A DNA stretch of 24,701 nt from Bacillota bacterium (GCA_029555925.1 JAKPQU010000513.1:1-24701); one strand, 5' to 3'; shown: positions 15,762-24,450, counted from the stretch's first letter. Translations and numbers: made by a program. Notes: generated from the letters alone by a model not told the origin.

Positions 15762-18700
15762 TTAATACTGCAGCCCTGCAAGCTTTTTATAATATTCATA
15801 CCTTCGCTTTGCATCTTTTTCTGCTGCTTCAAATAGGCTGTCAGCTTCCTGTGGGCAGATACGTTTCAGGGTCTGATATCTGTTTTCATTTTTTAGATAT
15901 GTGCTGAAAGCTTCTTTTGGTTCTTTGGATTCGAATATGAGAGGATTTTTGCCCTCTGCGGTAAGTCTGGGATCGTAACGATAAAGTGGCCAGTAGCCGC
16001 ATTCTACAGCAATTCTCTGTTCTTCCTGTGGTTTACTCATATTAATGCCATGATTGATACAGGGCGAATAGGCAATAACAAGTGATGGTCCGTTATAGGA
16101 TTCTGCCTCAAGTAATGCCTTGAGTGTCTGAGGTTTATTTGCTCCCATAGAAATTGAAGCCACATATACATAACCATAGGCCATTGCCATTAGACCCAAA
16201 TCTTTTTTGCCTGTACGCTTTCCTGCTGTGGCAAATTTTGCAGTCGATGCAAGAGGCGTTGCTTTGGAAGACTGTCCGCCTGTATTTGAATATACTTCCG
16301 TATCAAGTACCAGTACATTTATATTTTCATTACAGGCCAGGACATGATCGAGTCCGCCGTAACCTATATCATAGGCCCATCCATCTCCGCCGAAAGCCCA
16401 GATACTCTTGTCAACAAAATAATCCTGAAGTTCTATAACCTTCTTTATAAAAGGAAGACTTTCGCTTTTTGCAGATTTTAAAGCTTCAGGCAGTAATGCT
16501 TTTATCTTTTCAGCATTGTCTTTTGCTTCAGTATTTACAGATTTCCATAATTCTTTACCCTTCTTTAAAACTTCTTCAAGGGCAGGAGTTGTACCGATTT
16601 CCAGTAATTTATCCACATTATAGGCAAGCTGTTTCCTGTTTGCATTTACAGCAAGACGGAAACCGAAGCCATATTCTGCGTTGTCTTCAAAGAGAGAATT
16701 TGCCCATGCAGGGCCTTTACCGGATTTTGTTACAGCGTACGGAATAGTCGGGAAGGTTCCTCCGTAAATGGAAGAACAACCTGTTGCGTTGGCGATAATC
16801 ATCCTGTCTCCGAATAACTGTGTTACAAGTTTGACATAGGGAGTTTCACCGCATCCGGCACATGCTCCGGAAAATTCAAAGAGTGGCTGCAGGAACTGAC
16901 TGCCTTTAAGTGTACCGGGATCAATACCGTCAACTACATTGTCAGGGAGCCTGTCAAAGAATTCTGCATTCTTTGCTTCCCCTTTTTCTCTTTCTTCCGA
17001 AAGAAGTTTCAGCTCAAGAGCTTTTGTCTTTGCAGGACATGTATTGACACAGGAACCGCATCCCACGCAGTCTTCTATATAGATCTGAACTTTGTATCTC
17101 AGATCTCTGGTGTTTTTGGTGTTAGATTTCAGTGTATTGAACGTTTGTGGAGCATCTTTCAGATCTGCCGGATCAATCTGTTTTGCCCTTATGGTGGCAT
17201 GAGGGCATACAAAGGAACACTGGTTGCACTGTATACAGTTTTCTGCTATCCAGTGAGGCACGAAAGGTGCAACACCTCTTTTTTCCAGCTTGGTTGTGCC
17301 GGTAGGAGTATATCCGTCAAGAGGCATTTTAGATACCGGTATATCGTCTCCCTTGAGTCTCATAATCGGTTCTATCACATCATGGGCAAAAGCTATGGCA
17401 TCATCAGGGATTAATTTTGGTGCTTTTGCAGATTTTGTAATAGTTCCTGGAACTTTAACCTGAACAAGGGCCTCTGATGTTTTATCCACACAGTCCCAGT
17501 TCATTTTTACAATATTTTCACCTTTTTTGCTGAAGGTTTTCTTGATGGCACCTTTTACAAGGTCTAAGGCTTCTTTCTCATCCAGAACGCCTGAAATCTT
17601 GAAGAAGGCAGCCTGCATAACAGTACTGATACGGTTGCCAAGTCCTACTTCTTCTGCAATCTTGAGGGCGTCAATATTATAGAATTTAAGTTTTTTATCT
17701 ATAATGGTTTTCTGCAGATCTTCCGTAAGATGGTCAAATACTTCTTCTGATTTCCACGGGGAATTGAGGAGGAATGTTCCTCCTTCAACAATACCTTCCA
17801 GAAGGTCATATCTTCCGATATAGGCAGGATTATGGCATGCCACAAAATCAACTTCTTTAAGTAAATAGGTAGACTGTATTGGTTCTTTACCGAAACGGAG
17901 ATGTGATACTGTAATGCCTCCTGATTTCTTTGAATCATAGGAGAAATAGGCCTGACCGAACATGTCTGTATGGTCGCAGATGATTTTTATGGAGTTTTTA
18001 TTGGCACTCACAGTTCCGTCTGACCCGAGACCCCAGAATTTACATCTTACTATACCTTTCTGTTCTGCGGAGATTTCTTCTCTTATCTTTACAGACCTGT
18101 GCGTTACATCATCAGTAATACCTACTGTAAAGTCATGGAAACATTCATTGTCGAGATGATCGTATACTGCTTTTACCATAGTCGGTGTAAATTCTTTTGA
18201 AGAAAGACCGTAACGGCCTCCTATGATAACAAGATTTTTATCTGAGAGAGCAGTTTTTACGTCAAGATAGAGAGGTTCTCCTATGGAACCGGGTTCTTTT
18301 GTTCTGTCAAGGACTGCTATTTTCTTTACACTTTCCGGTATGGCTTTCTTGAGAGCTTCTACGGAGAATGGTCTGTAGAGTCTGACTTTTATGGCACCGA
18401 CCTTTTCTCCTTTTTTAGTGAGATAATTTACACATTCTTCAATGGCTTCACAACCACTGCCCATGGCAATAATTATCTTTTCTGCATCTTTTGCTCCTAT
18501 ATAATCAAAGAGATGATACTGGCGGCCAAATTTCTCCGCTACTTTATCCATATATTCCTGAACTATGGCAGGTGTAACTTCATAATATTTATTGCTTGTT
18601 TCTCTTCCCTGGAAATAAACGTCGGGATTCTGTGCGCCTGTTTTTGCATAGGGTTTGTCAGGTCTCAATGCTCTGTCACGGAATTGTAGTATATAATCCA

Positions 18701-19292
18701 TCTCTAAAAGATCTTTTATATCTTTATATTCCGGCACATGAATCTTCATAATCTCATGAGATGTTCTGAAACCGTCAAAGAAGTTCAGAAATGGCACTCT
18801 TGATTTAAGAGTGGCAAGATGTGACACAATGGCAAGATCCAGTGTTTCCTGAACAGAACCTGCTGCCATTAAAGCAAAGCCTGTACTTCTTGCTGCCATA
18901 ACATCAGAATGATCTCCGAATATGGATAGTGATTGACATGCAAGAGAACGGGCAGATACGTGAAATACTGTGGGAAGCATTTCTCCTGCGATTTTAAACA
19001 TATTGGGGAACATAAGTAACAGTCCCTGTGATGCTGTATAGGTTGTAGTCATGGCGCCTGCGCTGAGGGAACCATGTACTGCTCCTGCTGCTCCTCCTTC
19101 TGACTGCATCTGAACGACCTTTAACACCTGATCGAACATATTTTTTCTGCCCTGGGCAGCCCATTCGTCTGCCAGTTCGCCCATCACGGATGACGGTGTA
19201 ATCGGATATATTGCAGCCACTTCACTGAATGCATAGGCAACATAACTGGCTGCAGTATTACCGTCAAAGGGCTCCATTTTTTGTTTAACCAT
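15762..19292 (-). CDS. nifJ: Pyruvate:ferredoxin (flavodoxin) oxidoreductase, homodimeric
   Basis: This 1176-residue enzyme oxidises pyruvate to acetyl-CoA and CO2 and reduces ferredoxin or flavodoxin, a core reaction of anaerobes. All domains are present in one chain: domain I with YPITPSS (29-35) and MQSEGGAAGA; the CoA/pyruvate region; two [4Fe-4S] sites CIQCNQCSFVCPH and CVGCGSCVNTCP; the proximal cluster GACAGCGE plus later SPCINHG; and the TPP site GGDGWAYDIG...LDTEVYSNTGGQ. The length is normal and no frameshift is seen. AAAGGAG lies 12 nt before the ATG, slightly far. It is transcribed away from glgC across a 443-bp regulatory spacer. Confidence 0.98.
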   Translation of the reverse strand: MVKQKMEPFDGNTAASYVAYAFSEVAAIYPITPSSVMGELADEWAAQGRKNMFDQVLKVVQMQSEGGAAGAVHGSLSAGAMTTTYTASQGLLLMFPNMFKIAGEMLPTVFHVSARSLACQSLSIFGDHSDVMAARSTGFALMAAGSVQETLDLAIVSHLATLKSRVPFLNFFDGFRTSHEIMKIHVPEYKDIKDLLEMDYILQFRDRALRPDKPYAKTGAQNPDVYFQGRETSNKYYEVTPAIVQEYMDKVAEKFGRQYHLFDYIGAKDAEKIIIAMGSGCEAIEECVNYLTKKGEKVGAIKVRLYRPFSVEALKKAIPESVKKIAVLDRTKEPGSIGEPLYLDVKTALSDKNLVIIGGRYGLSSKEFTPTMVKAVYDHLDNECFHDFTVGITDDVTHRSVKIREEISAEQKGIVRCKFWGLGSDGTVSANKNSIKIICDHTDMFGQAYFSYDSKKSGGITVSHLRFGKEPIQSTYLLKEVDFVACHNPAYIGRYDLLEGIVEGGTFLLNSPWKSEEVFDHLTEDLQKTIIDKKLKFYNIDALKIAEEVGLGNRISTVMQAAFFKISGVLDEKEALDLVKGAIKKTFSKKGENIVKMNWDCVDKTSEALVQVKVPGTITKSAKAPKLIPDDAIAFAHDVIEPIMRLKGDDIPVSKMPLDGYTPTGTTKLEKRGVAPFVPHWIAENCIQCNQCSFVCPHATIRAKQIDPADLKDAPQTFNTLKSNTKNTRDLRYKVQIYIEDCVGCGSCVNTCPAKTKALELKLLSEEREKGEAKNAEFFDRLPDNVVDGIDPGTLKGSQFLQPLFEFSGACAGCGETPYVKLVTQLFGDRMIIANATGCSSIYGGTFPTIPYAVTKSGKGPAWANSLFEDNAEYGFGFRLAVNANRKQLAYNVDKLLEIGTTPALEEVLKKGKELWKSVNTEAKDNAEKIKALLPEALKSAKSESLPFIKKVIELQDYFVDKSIWAFGGDGWAYDIGYGGLDHVLACNENINVLVLDTEVYSNTGGQSSKATPLASTAKFATAGKRTGKKDLGLMAMAYGYVYVASISMGANKPQTLKALLEAESYNGPSLVIAYSPCINHGINMSKPQEEQRIAVECGYWPLYRYDPRLTAEGKNPLIFESKEPKEAFSTYLKNENRYQTLKRICPQEADSLFEAAEKDAKRRYEYYKKLAGLQY

Positions 19293-19331
19293 AATTAGAT
19301 AAAACTCCTTTCCATTGTTTTATAAAAAATT

Positions 19332-19337
19332 ATTATA
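19332..19337 (-). promoter_or_regulatory. nifJ -10 candidate TATAAT
   Basis: A consensus TATAAT on the minus strand 39 nt before the nifJ ATG; the hexamer 17 nt upstream (TTACCC) is a poor -35. Just upstream on the same strand is AAGGAG followed by ATG-AAT-TAG (about 19346-19365), a strong ribosome site before a two-codon frame, perhaps by chance. Confidence 0.35.
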
Positions 19338-19393
19338 AGTTTTCTCTAATTCATGGGTAACTCCTTCTTCAGAAAAAAAAATCTACAATTTGA

Positions 19394-19497
19394 CTATACT
19401 TTCGCAGATTTCAGAAAAAGCCTTGAATTTATTAAATTTTATGTTTCAACTGAAGTCAATAAAATCAAAGGTTTTATAAAAAAGTGCGAAAGTATAG
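19394..19497. repeat. 13-bp inverted repeat flanking divergent nifJ/glgC promoters
   Basis: CTATACTTTCGCA (19394-19406) and its exact complement TGCGAAAGTATAG (19485-19497) are separated by 78 bp. The right arm ends 3 nt before the glgC -35 box; the left arm lies downstream of the candidate nifJ promoter. The layout suggests paired sites for one regulator acting on both genes, possibly by looping. A remnant of a small mobile element is the alternative. Confidence 0.75.
19431..19459 (-). promoter_or_regulatory. nifJ promoter candidate
   Basis: On the minus strand TTGACT (19454-19459, 5/6) is followed after 17 nt by TTTAAT (19431-19436, 4/6). It lies between the two 13-bp inverted-repeat arms and would give a leader of about 130 nt to the nifJ ATG. 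Confidence 0.4.
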
Positions 19498-19500
19498 AAT

Positions 19501-19529
19501 TTGACACTCTCTGTTAATTGAGCTAAAAT
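19501..19529 (+). promoter_or_regulatory. Sigma70-type promoter for glgC
   Basis: TTGACA (19501-19506, perfect) and TAAAAT (19524-19529, 5/6) are spaced by exactly 17 nt. Transcription would start near 19536, giving a roughly 200-nt leader to glgC that contains the CTATCAG heptads and repeat copy B. Confidence 0.7.
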
Positions 19530-19538
19530 ATTTATTAG

Positions 19539-19573
19539 CTATCAGCTATCAGCTATCAGCTATCAGCTATCGG
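19539..19573. repeat. CTATCAG heptad tandem array
   Basis: Four exact CTATCAG units and a fifth variant, CTATCGG, in perfect 7-bp phase, beginning right at the predicted glgC transcription start. It shares the 7-bp period with the GTRANNN arrays; on the minus strand it reads CTGATAG, i.e. it differs at the first base of that rule. Confidence 0.9.
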
Positions 19574-19613
19574 CAGTAAATTTTTTTCAATGTTTTAAAT
19601 AAAAATATAATAC

Positions 19614-19714
19614 TTACTGACCTGAGCATAAGCATGTAATAAAGGTCTTCCTCTCGTTACGCGTTACGTGTCACGAGAGTAGTTATGTATTATTTATGCT
19701 CACCTCAGTAATTA
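19614..19714. repeat. Dispersed inverted-repeat element, copy B (most complete)
   Basis: The left arm TTACTGACCTGAGCATAA (19614-19631) and right arm TTATGCTCACCTCAGTAA (19694-19711) pair at 16 of 18 positions, leaving a CC/CC internal loop. An inner stem CTCTCGT/ACGAGAG (19651-19657, 19673-19679) encloses three heptads in 7-bp phase (TTAC at 19657 and 19664, TCAC at 19671). It ends about 21 nt before the glgC ATG, so it lies in the glgC leader. Confidence 0.88.
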
Positions 19715-19735
19715 CTAAAGAAAGGCGATGGTATA

Positions 19736-21016
19736 ATGGCAAGAATTCCTATGGATCAGATCCTTACGGTAATACTAGGAGGCGGAAGAGGAACGAGACT
19801 TTTCCCGCTTACAAAGATGAGATCCAAACCGGCAGTTCCCCTTGGAGGTAAATACAGACTCATAGATATTCCTATTTCCAACTGTATCAATTCAGGTATA
19901 AGAAAAATCCTTATTCTGACTCAATTTAATATGGCATCCCTTGCCAAACATATATACGAAGCCTATAGATTTGACAGTTATTCTAAAGGTTTTCTGGAAA
20001 TACTTGCAGCAGAACAGACCCCTGAAAATCTGGACTGGTTTCAGGGCACTGCAGATGCAGTCAGAAAACAGCTCAGTCATATAAAAACAAGACATGGCAA
20101 TTATATCCTTATTCTTTCAGGGGACCATCTCTATAAAATGAATTACAGAGATTTTCTTCAGACCCATATAGAAAACGGTGCAGAATTGACCATAGGCGTT
20201 CAGCCTGTAGCTGAAGATCTCATTAAAGAATTCGGTATAATGCAGGTCAACAATAAGGGTAAGGTTACGGGCTTTGTAGAAAAGCCGAAGGAACCATCTG
20301 TTTTCGAGCCATTCAGAGTACCGAAAGAAGTGTTTTACGAAAAATTCGGAAGTTACGATGGCAAAGATTTCCTTGCTTCCATGGGCATATATATTTTTAA
20401 CAGGGATCTGCTTTTTGATATACTGGACAATACTGATTTAATAGATTTCGGCAAAGATATAATTCCTAAATGTATAAAAGATAATAAAGCAGTCTACGGT
20501 CATTTCTTCAATGGATACTGGGAAGATATCGGAACAATAAAGGCCTTTTTTGATGCAAATCTTGCCCTCACAGATGAAAGGGCCAAATTTAAAATGTATG
20601 ATATAGACTTCCCTGTATATACAAATTCACGATATTTACCTGCCTCTAAATTTCATGACTGTGTCATAAAAAATTCCATTATCTCGGACGGTTGTATTAT
20701 ATTTAAAGCCATTATAGAAAGAAGTGTCATAGGGATAAGAAGTTTTATAGAGCCTGACTGCGAGATAAAGAATACCATAATCATGGGAGCAGATTATTAT
20801 GAATTCGGCCCGAGGGATACAAAGCAACTGCTCGGCATAGGGGAGAAAAGTATTTTACACAACTGTATTATAGATAAGAATGTTTGTATCGGCCATAATG
20901 TTAAGCTCATAAATAAAGATAATGTTTTCGAAGGTGACAGAGAGAATTTTTATATAAGAGACGGCATCATTGTTGTGCCGAAAAATGCCATAATACCTCA
21001 TAATACGGTAATTTAA
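19736..21016 (+). CDS. glgC: Glucose-1-phosphate adenylyltransferase
   Basis: This 426-residue enzyme makes ADP-glucose for glycogen synthesis. N-terminal GGGRGTRLFPLT with KPAVPLGGKYR is the nucleotidyltransferase and allosteric core. LDWFQGTADAVR, SGDHLYKM (catalytic Asp), FVEKPKEP and YWEDIGTI (substrate site) are all present, followed by a left-handed beta-helix C-terminal domain. The sequence is of the cyanobacterial/plant type. AAAGG lies about 10 nt before the ATG at 19736. It is the only plus-strand gene. It has its own strong promoter at 19501-19529 and a long structured leader. No other glycogen gene is near. Confidence 0.97.
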   Translation: MARIPMDQILTVILGGGRGTRLFPLTKMRSKPAVPLGGKYRLIDIPISNCINSGIRKILILTQFNMASLAKHIYEAYRFDSYSKGFLEILAAEQTPENLDWFQGTADAVRKQLSHIKTRHGNYILILSGDHLYKMNYRDFLQTHIENGAELTIGVQPVAEDLIKEFGIMQVNNKGKVTGFVEKPKEPSVFEPFRVPKEVFYEKFGSYDGKDFLASMGIYIFNRDLLFDILDNTDLIDFGKDIIPKCIKDNKAVYGHFFNGYWEDIGTIKAFFDANLALTDERAKFKMYDIDFPVYTNSRYLPASKFHDCVIKNSIISDGCIIFKAIIERSVIGIRSFIEPDCEIKNTIIMGADYYEFGPRDTKQLLGIGEKSILHNCIIDKNVCIGHNVKLINKDNVFEGDRENFYIRDGIIVVPKNAIIPHNTVI

Positions 21017-21021
21017 GGTAA

Positions 21022-21166
21022 GTGAAAAGTGAGTGGTGAGTCGTGAAGCGTGAAGCGTGAAAAGTGAGTAGCAGGGACGAATAGTGTTCGCCCGGTACCC
21101 GGTGAAAATACGCATCACGCATCACCCGTCACACGTCACGATTATACTGAGTGGCTCGCTGCTCAC
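21022..21166. repeat. GTGANNN heptad arrays, convergent glgC/hemW junction
   Basis: Seven GTGANNN heptads start at 21022 and repeat every 7 bp to 21070. After a 44-bp centre containing CCCGGTACCCGG, four TCAC-phased heptads at 21115, 21122, 21129 and 21136 face them, with another TCAC at 21163. The last three bases vary between units while GTGA does not. The array separates two converging genes, so a bidirectional 3'-end hairpin is likely. The hemW stop codon (21129-21131) is within one heptad. Confidence 0.9.
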
Positions 21167-22298
21167 TTTTTATATTCAGAAGAATTTCTTCATAAAGGTC
21201 AAGGATAATGGTGTTTGATATAAGGAAACCTTTTGCTGTAAGGCAAAGGCTGTTGTTCCTGTAATAATAATGTTCTTCCGGTAAAAAAGCATGAAATTTT
21301 TCAATTATATTGTCAGGGTTAAAATTATATTCTTCTGAAAGTTTTTTTAAATCGAGGCCTGAATTTTTTCTTAACGAAAGGAAGATCTTTTCGAGGAGTA
21401 TATTCTCACTGTTTCTCTTTTCCGGTTCTTCTATGGCGAGTTTGTTGTTTTCTATATTTTTTATATATTCTCCCAGAGAATCGGGATTTTTAAATCTTTT
21501 GCCCTCTATATACGAAGAACCTGACGGCCCCAGGGCAAGATATTCGCTGAAATCCCAGTAAGACCAGTTGTGCCGGCACAGATAGCCGGGTTTGCAGAAA
21601 TTTGATATCTCATAGTGCTCATATCCAATTTCTTTCAGCTTTTCCGAGATCCTTAAATACATATCTCTGTAAAGATCTTCATCTGTTTTTTGATTGTACA
21701 TATTAAAAAAATCCGTGTCTTCTTCCAGGATGAGCCCGTAAAAAGAAAGATGCTGGGGATTATATGTTTTTATAAAGTCAAATTCTCTGTTCAGATCTTC
21801 CGGAGTCTGACCCGGTATATTATAGATAAAATCGAAATTTATATTTTTAAAGTCCAGTCCGTAGATATAATCAAGTATTTTATAAATCTGAGAGACTCTG
21901 TGATTTCTTCCGAGAACACAGAGATTTCTGTCAATACATGACTGTATGCCAACACTCAATCTGTTTATACCTGATTCTTTATAGAATTTCAATTTCTCCT
22001 GTGCAAGGGATTCCGGGTTCGTTTCAATAGTAATTTCAGCATTTTTATTTACAGGAAGGATGTTCAGAATATTCTCCAAATGGTTCGGGGAAAGCAGGGA
22101 AGGAGTACCTCCTCCTATATAGATTGACTCTATATGGTTGAAATTAAACAAAGAAGAATAGAGATTGATCTCTTCTGTCAGGGTTTTAATATAGGCTTCA
22201 ATAAAGTCAAGATCTTCTATGGAATAAAAGGCGCAGTAGGGACATTTGTTTTTACAGAAAGGTATGTGTATATAAAGATAGAGTTTTTTATGTTCCAT
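21129..22298 (-). CDS. hemW: HemW, heme chaperone (coproporphyrinogen oxidase-like radical SAM)
   Basis: This 389-residue protein belongs to the HemN/HemW radical SAM family. CKNKCPYCAF gives the Fe-S motif; unlike HemN there is only the C-x3-C-x2-C triad right after YIHIPF. Also visible are GGGTPS, ETNPES, RLSVGIQS and a C-terminal HemN-C-like domain. HemW inserts heme into target proteins. I start at 22296-22298 (MEHKKLYLYIHIPFC); the longer frame to 22361 translates only repeat DNA. No Shine-Dalgarno is present: heptads end 9 nt upstream. The last ~13 codons (after LLNIK) are also repeat sequence, which supplies the stop. Confidence 0.93.
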   Translation of the reverse strand: MEHKKLYLYIHIPFCKNKCPYCAFYSIEDLDFIEAYIKTLTEEINLYSSLFNFNHIESIYIGGGTPSLLSPNHLENILNILPVNKNAEITIETNPESLAQEKLKFYKESGINRLSVGIQSCIDRNLCVLGRNHRVSQIYKILDYIYGLDFKNINFDFIYNIPGQTPEDLNREFDFIKTYNPQHLSFYGLILEEDTDFFNMYNQKTDEDLYRDMYLRISEKLKEIGYEHYEISNFCKPGYLCRHNWSYWDFSEYLALGPSGSSYIEGKRFKNPDSLGEYIKNIENNKLAIEEPEKRNSENILLEKIFLSLRKNSGLDLKKLSEEYNFNPDNIIEKFHAFLPEEHYYYRNNSLCLTAKGFLISNTIILDLYEEILLNIKSEQRATQYNRDV

Positions 22299-22307
22299 TA
22301 TAATTTC

Positions 22308-22378
22308 GTGATGCGTGATGCGTAATGCGTATGGTAAACCTGAGCATTTTTCACTCTTCACTCTTCACGACTCACTCT
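22308..22378. repeat. GTRANNN heptad arrays, inverted pair (lepA/hemW junction), with element-arm fragment
   Basis: On the plus strand GTGA/GTAA heptads begin at 22308, 22315 and 22322, and TCAC-phased heptads at 22351, 22358, 22365 and 22372 face them. The loop carries ACCTGAGCAT (22338-22347), which is 10 bases of the arm of dispersed copies A and B. The TGA stop of lepA is the TCA at 22372-22374, inside the first heptad. Confidence 0.88.
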
Positions 22379-24177
22379 TCATCTTCTATAGTCAAAATTG
22401 CAAGGAATGCTTCCTGGGGAATTTCTACTTTGCCCACTCTTTTCATACGTTTTTTGCCTTCTTTTTGTTTTTCCAGAAGTTTTCTCTTTCTTGTAATATC
22501 TCCGCCGTAACATTTGGCAATAACATTTTTTCTGAGTGCTTTTATACTTTCTCTTGCTATAACGCGGCTTCCTATGGCTGCCTGTATGACCACTTCATAT
22601 AACTGCCTGGGGATGAGTTTTCTCAATTTCTGAACCAGCTTTTTCCCCCAGAAATAGGCTTTCTCTCTGTGCACTACCATTGAAAGGGCATCTACTGGCT
22701 CTCCGTTTAATAATATATCCAGTTTTTCAAGATCAGATTCTCTGTATTCCAGAAATTCATAATCAAGTGAAGCATAGCCTTTAGAGATAGTCTTTAATTT
22801 ATCATAGAAATCAAATACTATTTCCACAAGGGGAAATTCAAAATTCAGATTGACTCTGCTTCTATCCACATATTCCATCTGTTTATGTATGCCTCTTCTG
22901 TCCGAAGCAAGTTTCATTATATTTCCTATAAATTCCGAAGGTGTTATAATCTGAGAGGTAATAAATGGTTCCTCTATTTTTTCAATAAAATTTGGTTCAG
23001 GAAGATTTGATGGATTATCAATAGTTATTACATCCCCGTCAATTTTATAAACTATATATTCCACATTGGGAACAGTTGTTATTATGTCCATATTATATTC
23101 TCTGAATAACCGTTCCTGAACTATTTCCATATGAAGAAGACCAAGAAAACCGCATCTGAAACCGAAACCGAGAGCTTTTGATGTTTCCGGCTCATATATG
23201 AGAGAACTGTCATTTAATTTCAATTTATCCAGAGCATCTTTTAGTAAATTATATTCATCACTGTTTACAGGATAAAGTCCTGCAAAAACCATAGGTTTTG
23301 CAGGTCTGTAACCGGGAAGGGGACCTGATGTTTTATCAAGGGCATCTGTTATTGTATCACCGACCCTTGTATCACTTACATTTCTTATATTTGCAAGTAC
23401 ATATCCCACATCTCCTGCTACCAGTTCCTCCCTTGGTTCTTTTTTCAGTCTTAAATATCCCACTTCATCTACTTCATAGGTTTTTTCGTTTGAAAACATA
23501 AATATCTTTGTCTTTGCCTTTATTCTGCCGTTTACAACCCTGACATAAGGTATGGCACCTCTGTAATTGTCAAATATAGAATCGAAGATAAGTGCCTGAA
23601 GAGGCTCGTCAGGATTTCCTTTAGGAGGTGGTATCTGTATTACTATCTCTTCCAGGAGCTCTTTTATGCCGTAACCTGTTTTGGCACTTACAGGGACTAT
23701 CTCGTTTTTCTTGCATCCTATCAGCTCTATTATCTGATCCGTAACCATTTCTATCTGTGCATTGGGAAGATCTATTTTATTTATTACAGGTATTATATGA
23801 AGGTCATTGTCAAGAGCCTGATAAAGGGTGCTTAAAGTCTGGGCTTCCACACCCTGCGTGGAATCCACTACCAGCAGAGCCCCTTCGCATGCAGCAAGAG
23901 AACGGCTTACTTCATAGGAGAAATCTACATGGCCCGGCGTATCTATAAGGTTTAATATATAGGTCTCATTGTCGGAATATTTATAGTTCATTCTTATGGC
24001 ATGAGATTTTATTGTAATACCTCTTTCCCTTTCTAGATCCATATCATCCAGTATCTGTGCTCTCATTTCCCTCTGTGATATGGTATTGGTAGCTTCTAAA
24101 AGCCTGTCGGCCAGAGTTGATTTACCGTGATCTATATGTGCTATGATTGAAAAATTCCTTATTCTGCTGATATCCAT
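22372..24177 (-). CDS. lepA: Elongation factor 4 (LepA) GTPase
   Basis: This 601-residue ribosome-associated GTPase (EF-4) has the normal family length. G1 AHIDHGKST is at 13-21, with the switch region and [10 protein letters not shown]3 [12 protein letters not shown]4 NKIDLP and G5 SAKTGYG following. Domain II, the EF-G-like domains III and V ([12 protein letters not shown]) and the LepA-specific C-terminal domain ([17 protein letters not shown]) complete it. AGAGGT lies about 14 nt before the ATG, which is far. A promoter-like TTGACA-N17-TAAATT (24289-24317) and a 17-bp dyad (24228-24244) lie upstream. hemW follows, as often seen for these two genes. Confidence 0.98.
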   Translation of the reverse strand: MDISRIRNFSIIAHIDHGKSTLADRLLEATNTISQREMRAQILDDMDLERERGITIKSHAIRMNYKYSDNETYILNLIDTPGHVDFSYEVSRSLAACEGALLVVDSTQGVEAQTLSTLYQALDNDLHIIPVINKIDLPNAQIEMVTDQIIELIGCKKNEIVPVSAKTGYGIKELLEEIVIQIPPPKGNPDEPLQALIFDSIFDNYRGAIPYVRVVNGRIKAKTKIFMFSNEKTYEVDEVGYLRLKKEPREELVAGDVGYVLANIRNVSDTRVGDTITDALDKTSGPLPGYRPAKPMVFAGLYPVNSDEYNLLKDALDKLKLNDSSLIYEPETSKALGFGFRCGFLGLLHMEIVQERLFREYNMDIITTVPNVEYIVYKIDGDVITIDNPSNLPEPNFIEKIEEPFITSQIITPSEFIGNIMKLASDRRGIHKQMEYVDRSRVNLNFEFPLVEIVFDFYDKLKTISKGYASLDYEFLEYRESDLEKLDILLNGEPVDALSMVVHREKAYFWGKKLVQKLRKLIPRQLYEVVIQAAIGSRVIARESIKALRKNVIAKCYGGDITRKRKLLEKQKEGKKRMKRVGKVEIPQEAFLAILTIEDEE

Positions 24178-24227
24178 AAATTTTTTCGTTTACCTCTTGA
24201 CAATTTTTTTTAATATGATATTCTGTT

Positions 24228-24244
24228 AGTGTAATAATTACACT
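24228..24244. promoter_or_regulatory. 17-bp dyad AGTGTAATAATTACACT, Fur-superfamily-like spacing
   Basis: AGTGTAAT and ATTACACT are perfect complements around a single A. The inner 15 bases form a 7-1-7 inverted repeat with the TAATnATTA core shared by Fur/PerR/Zur operators. It lies 51 nt before the lepA ATG, in the predicted leader. The regulator is unknown. Confidence 0.5.
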
Positions 24245-24288
24245 TAATGGTAAGTAAATTAAAATTTTACCTGTAATTAGAAATTATA

Positions 24289-24317
24289 AATTTAATGTAA
24301 AAATTCTATTTTGTCAA
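24289..24317 (-). promoter_or_regulatory. lepA promoter candidate
   Basis: On the minus strand a perfect TTGACA (24312-24317) is followed after 17 nt by TAAATT (24289-24294, 4/6). It gives a leader of about 105 nt that contains the 17-bp dyad. Confidence 0.5.
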
Positions 24318-24332
24318 GATAATTTTGGCCGT

Positions 24333-24376
24333 GATTTTCAGGATTTTAAAGATTACCGGGATTATAAACAGGATTA
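24333..24376. repeat. GATT-phased degenerate short repeat
   Basis: GATT begins at 24333, 24342, 24351 and 24360 (9-bp steps) and again at 24372. The tract resembles the degenerate GATTnnCAGGATT-type intergenic repeats seen in many environmental bacterial genomes. It does not match the heptad family. Confidence 0.6.
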
Positions 24377-24450
24377 TTTTAATTAAAATTTTTGTCATAA
24401 TAATCCTTTGATGTTATAAACTCGGGCTTTAAAGAAAACGTATGAGAATC

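Noticed and set aside
22299..22361. Longer HemW start at 22361
   Set aside because: The extra 21 residues are translated heptad repeat, and the family begins near MEHKKLYLYIHIPF.
24197..24224. Plus-strand promoter TTGACA-N16-TATTCT
   Set aside because: Points away from lepA into a gene-free stretch; the -10 is poor and it overlaps the lepA leader.
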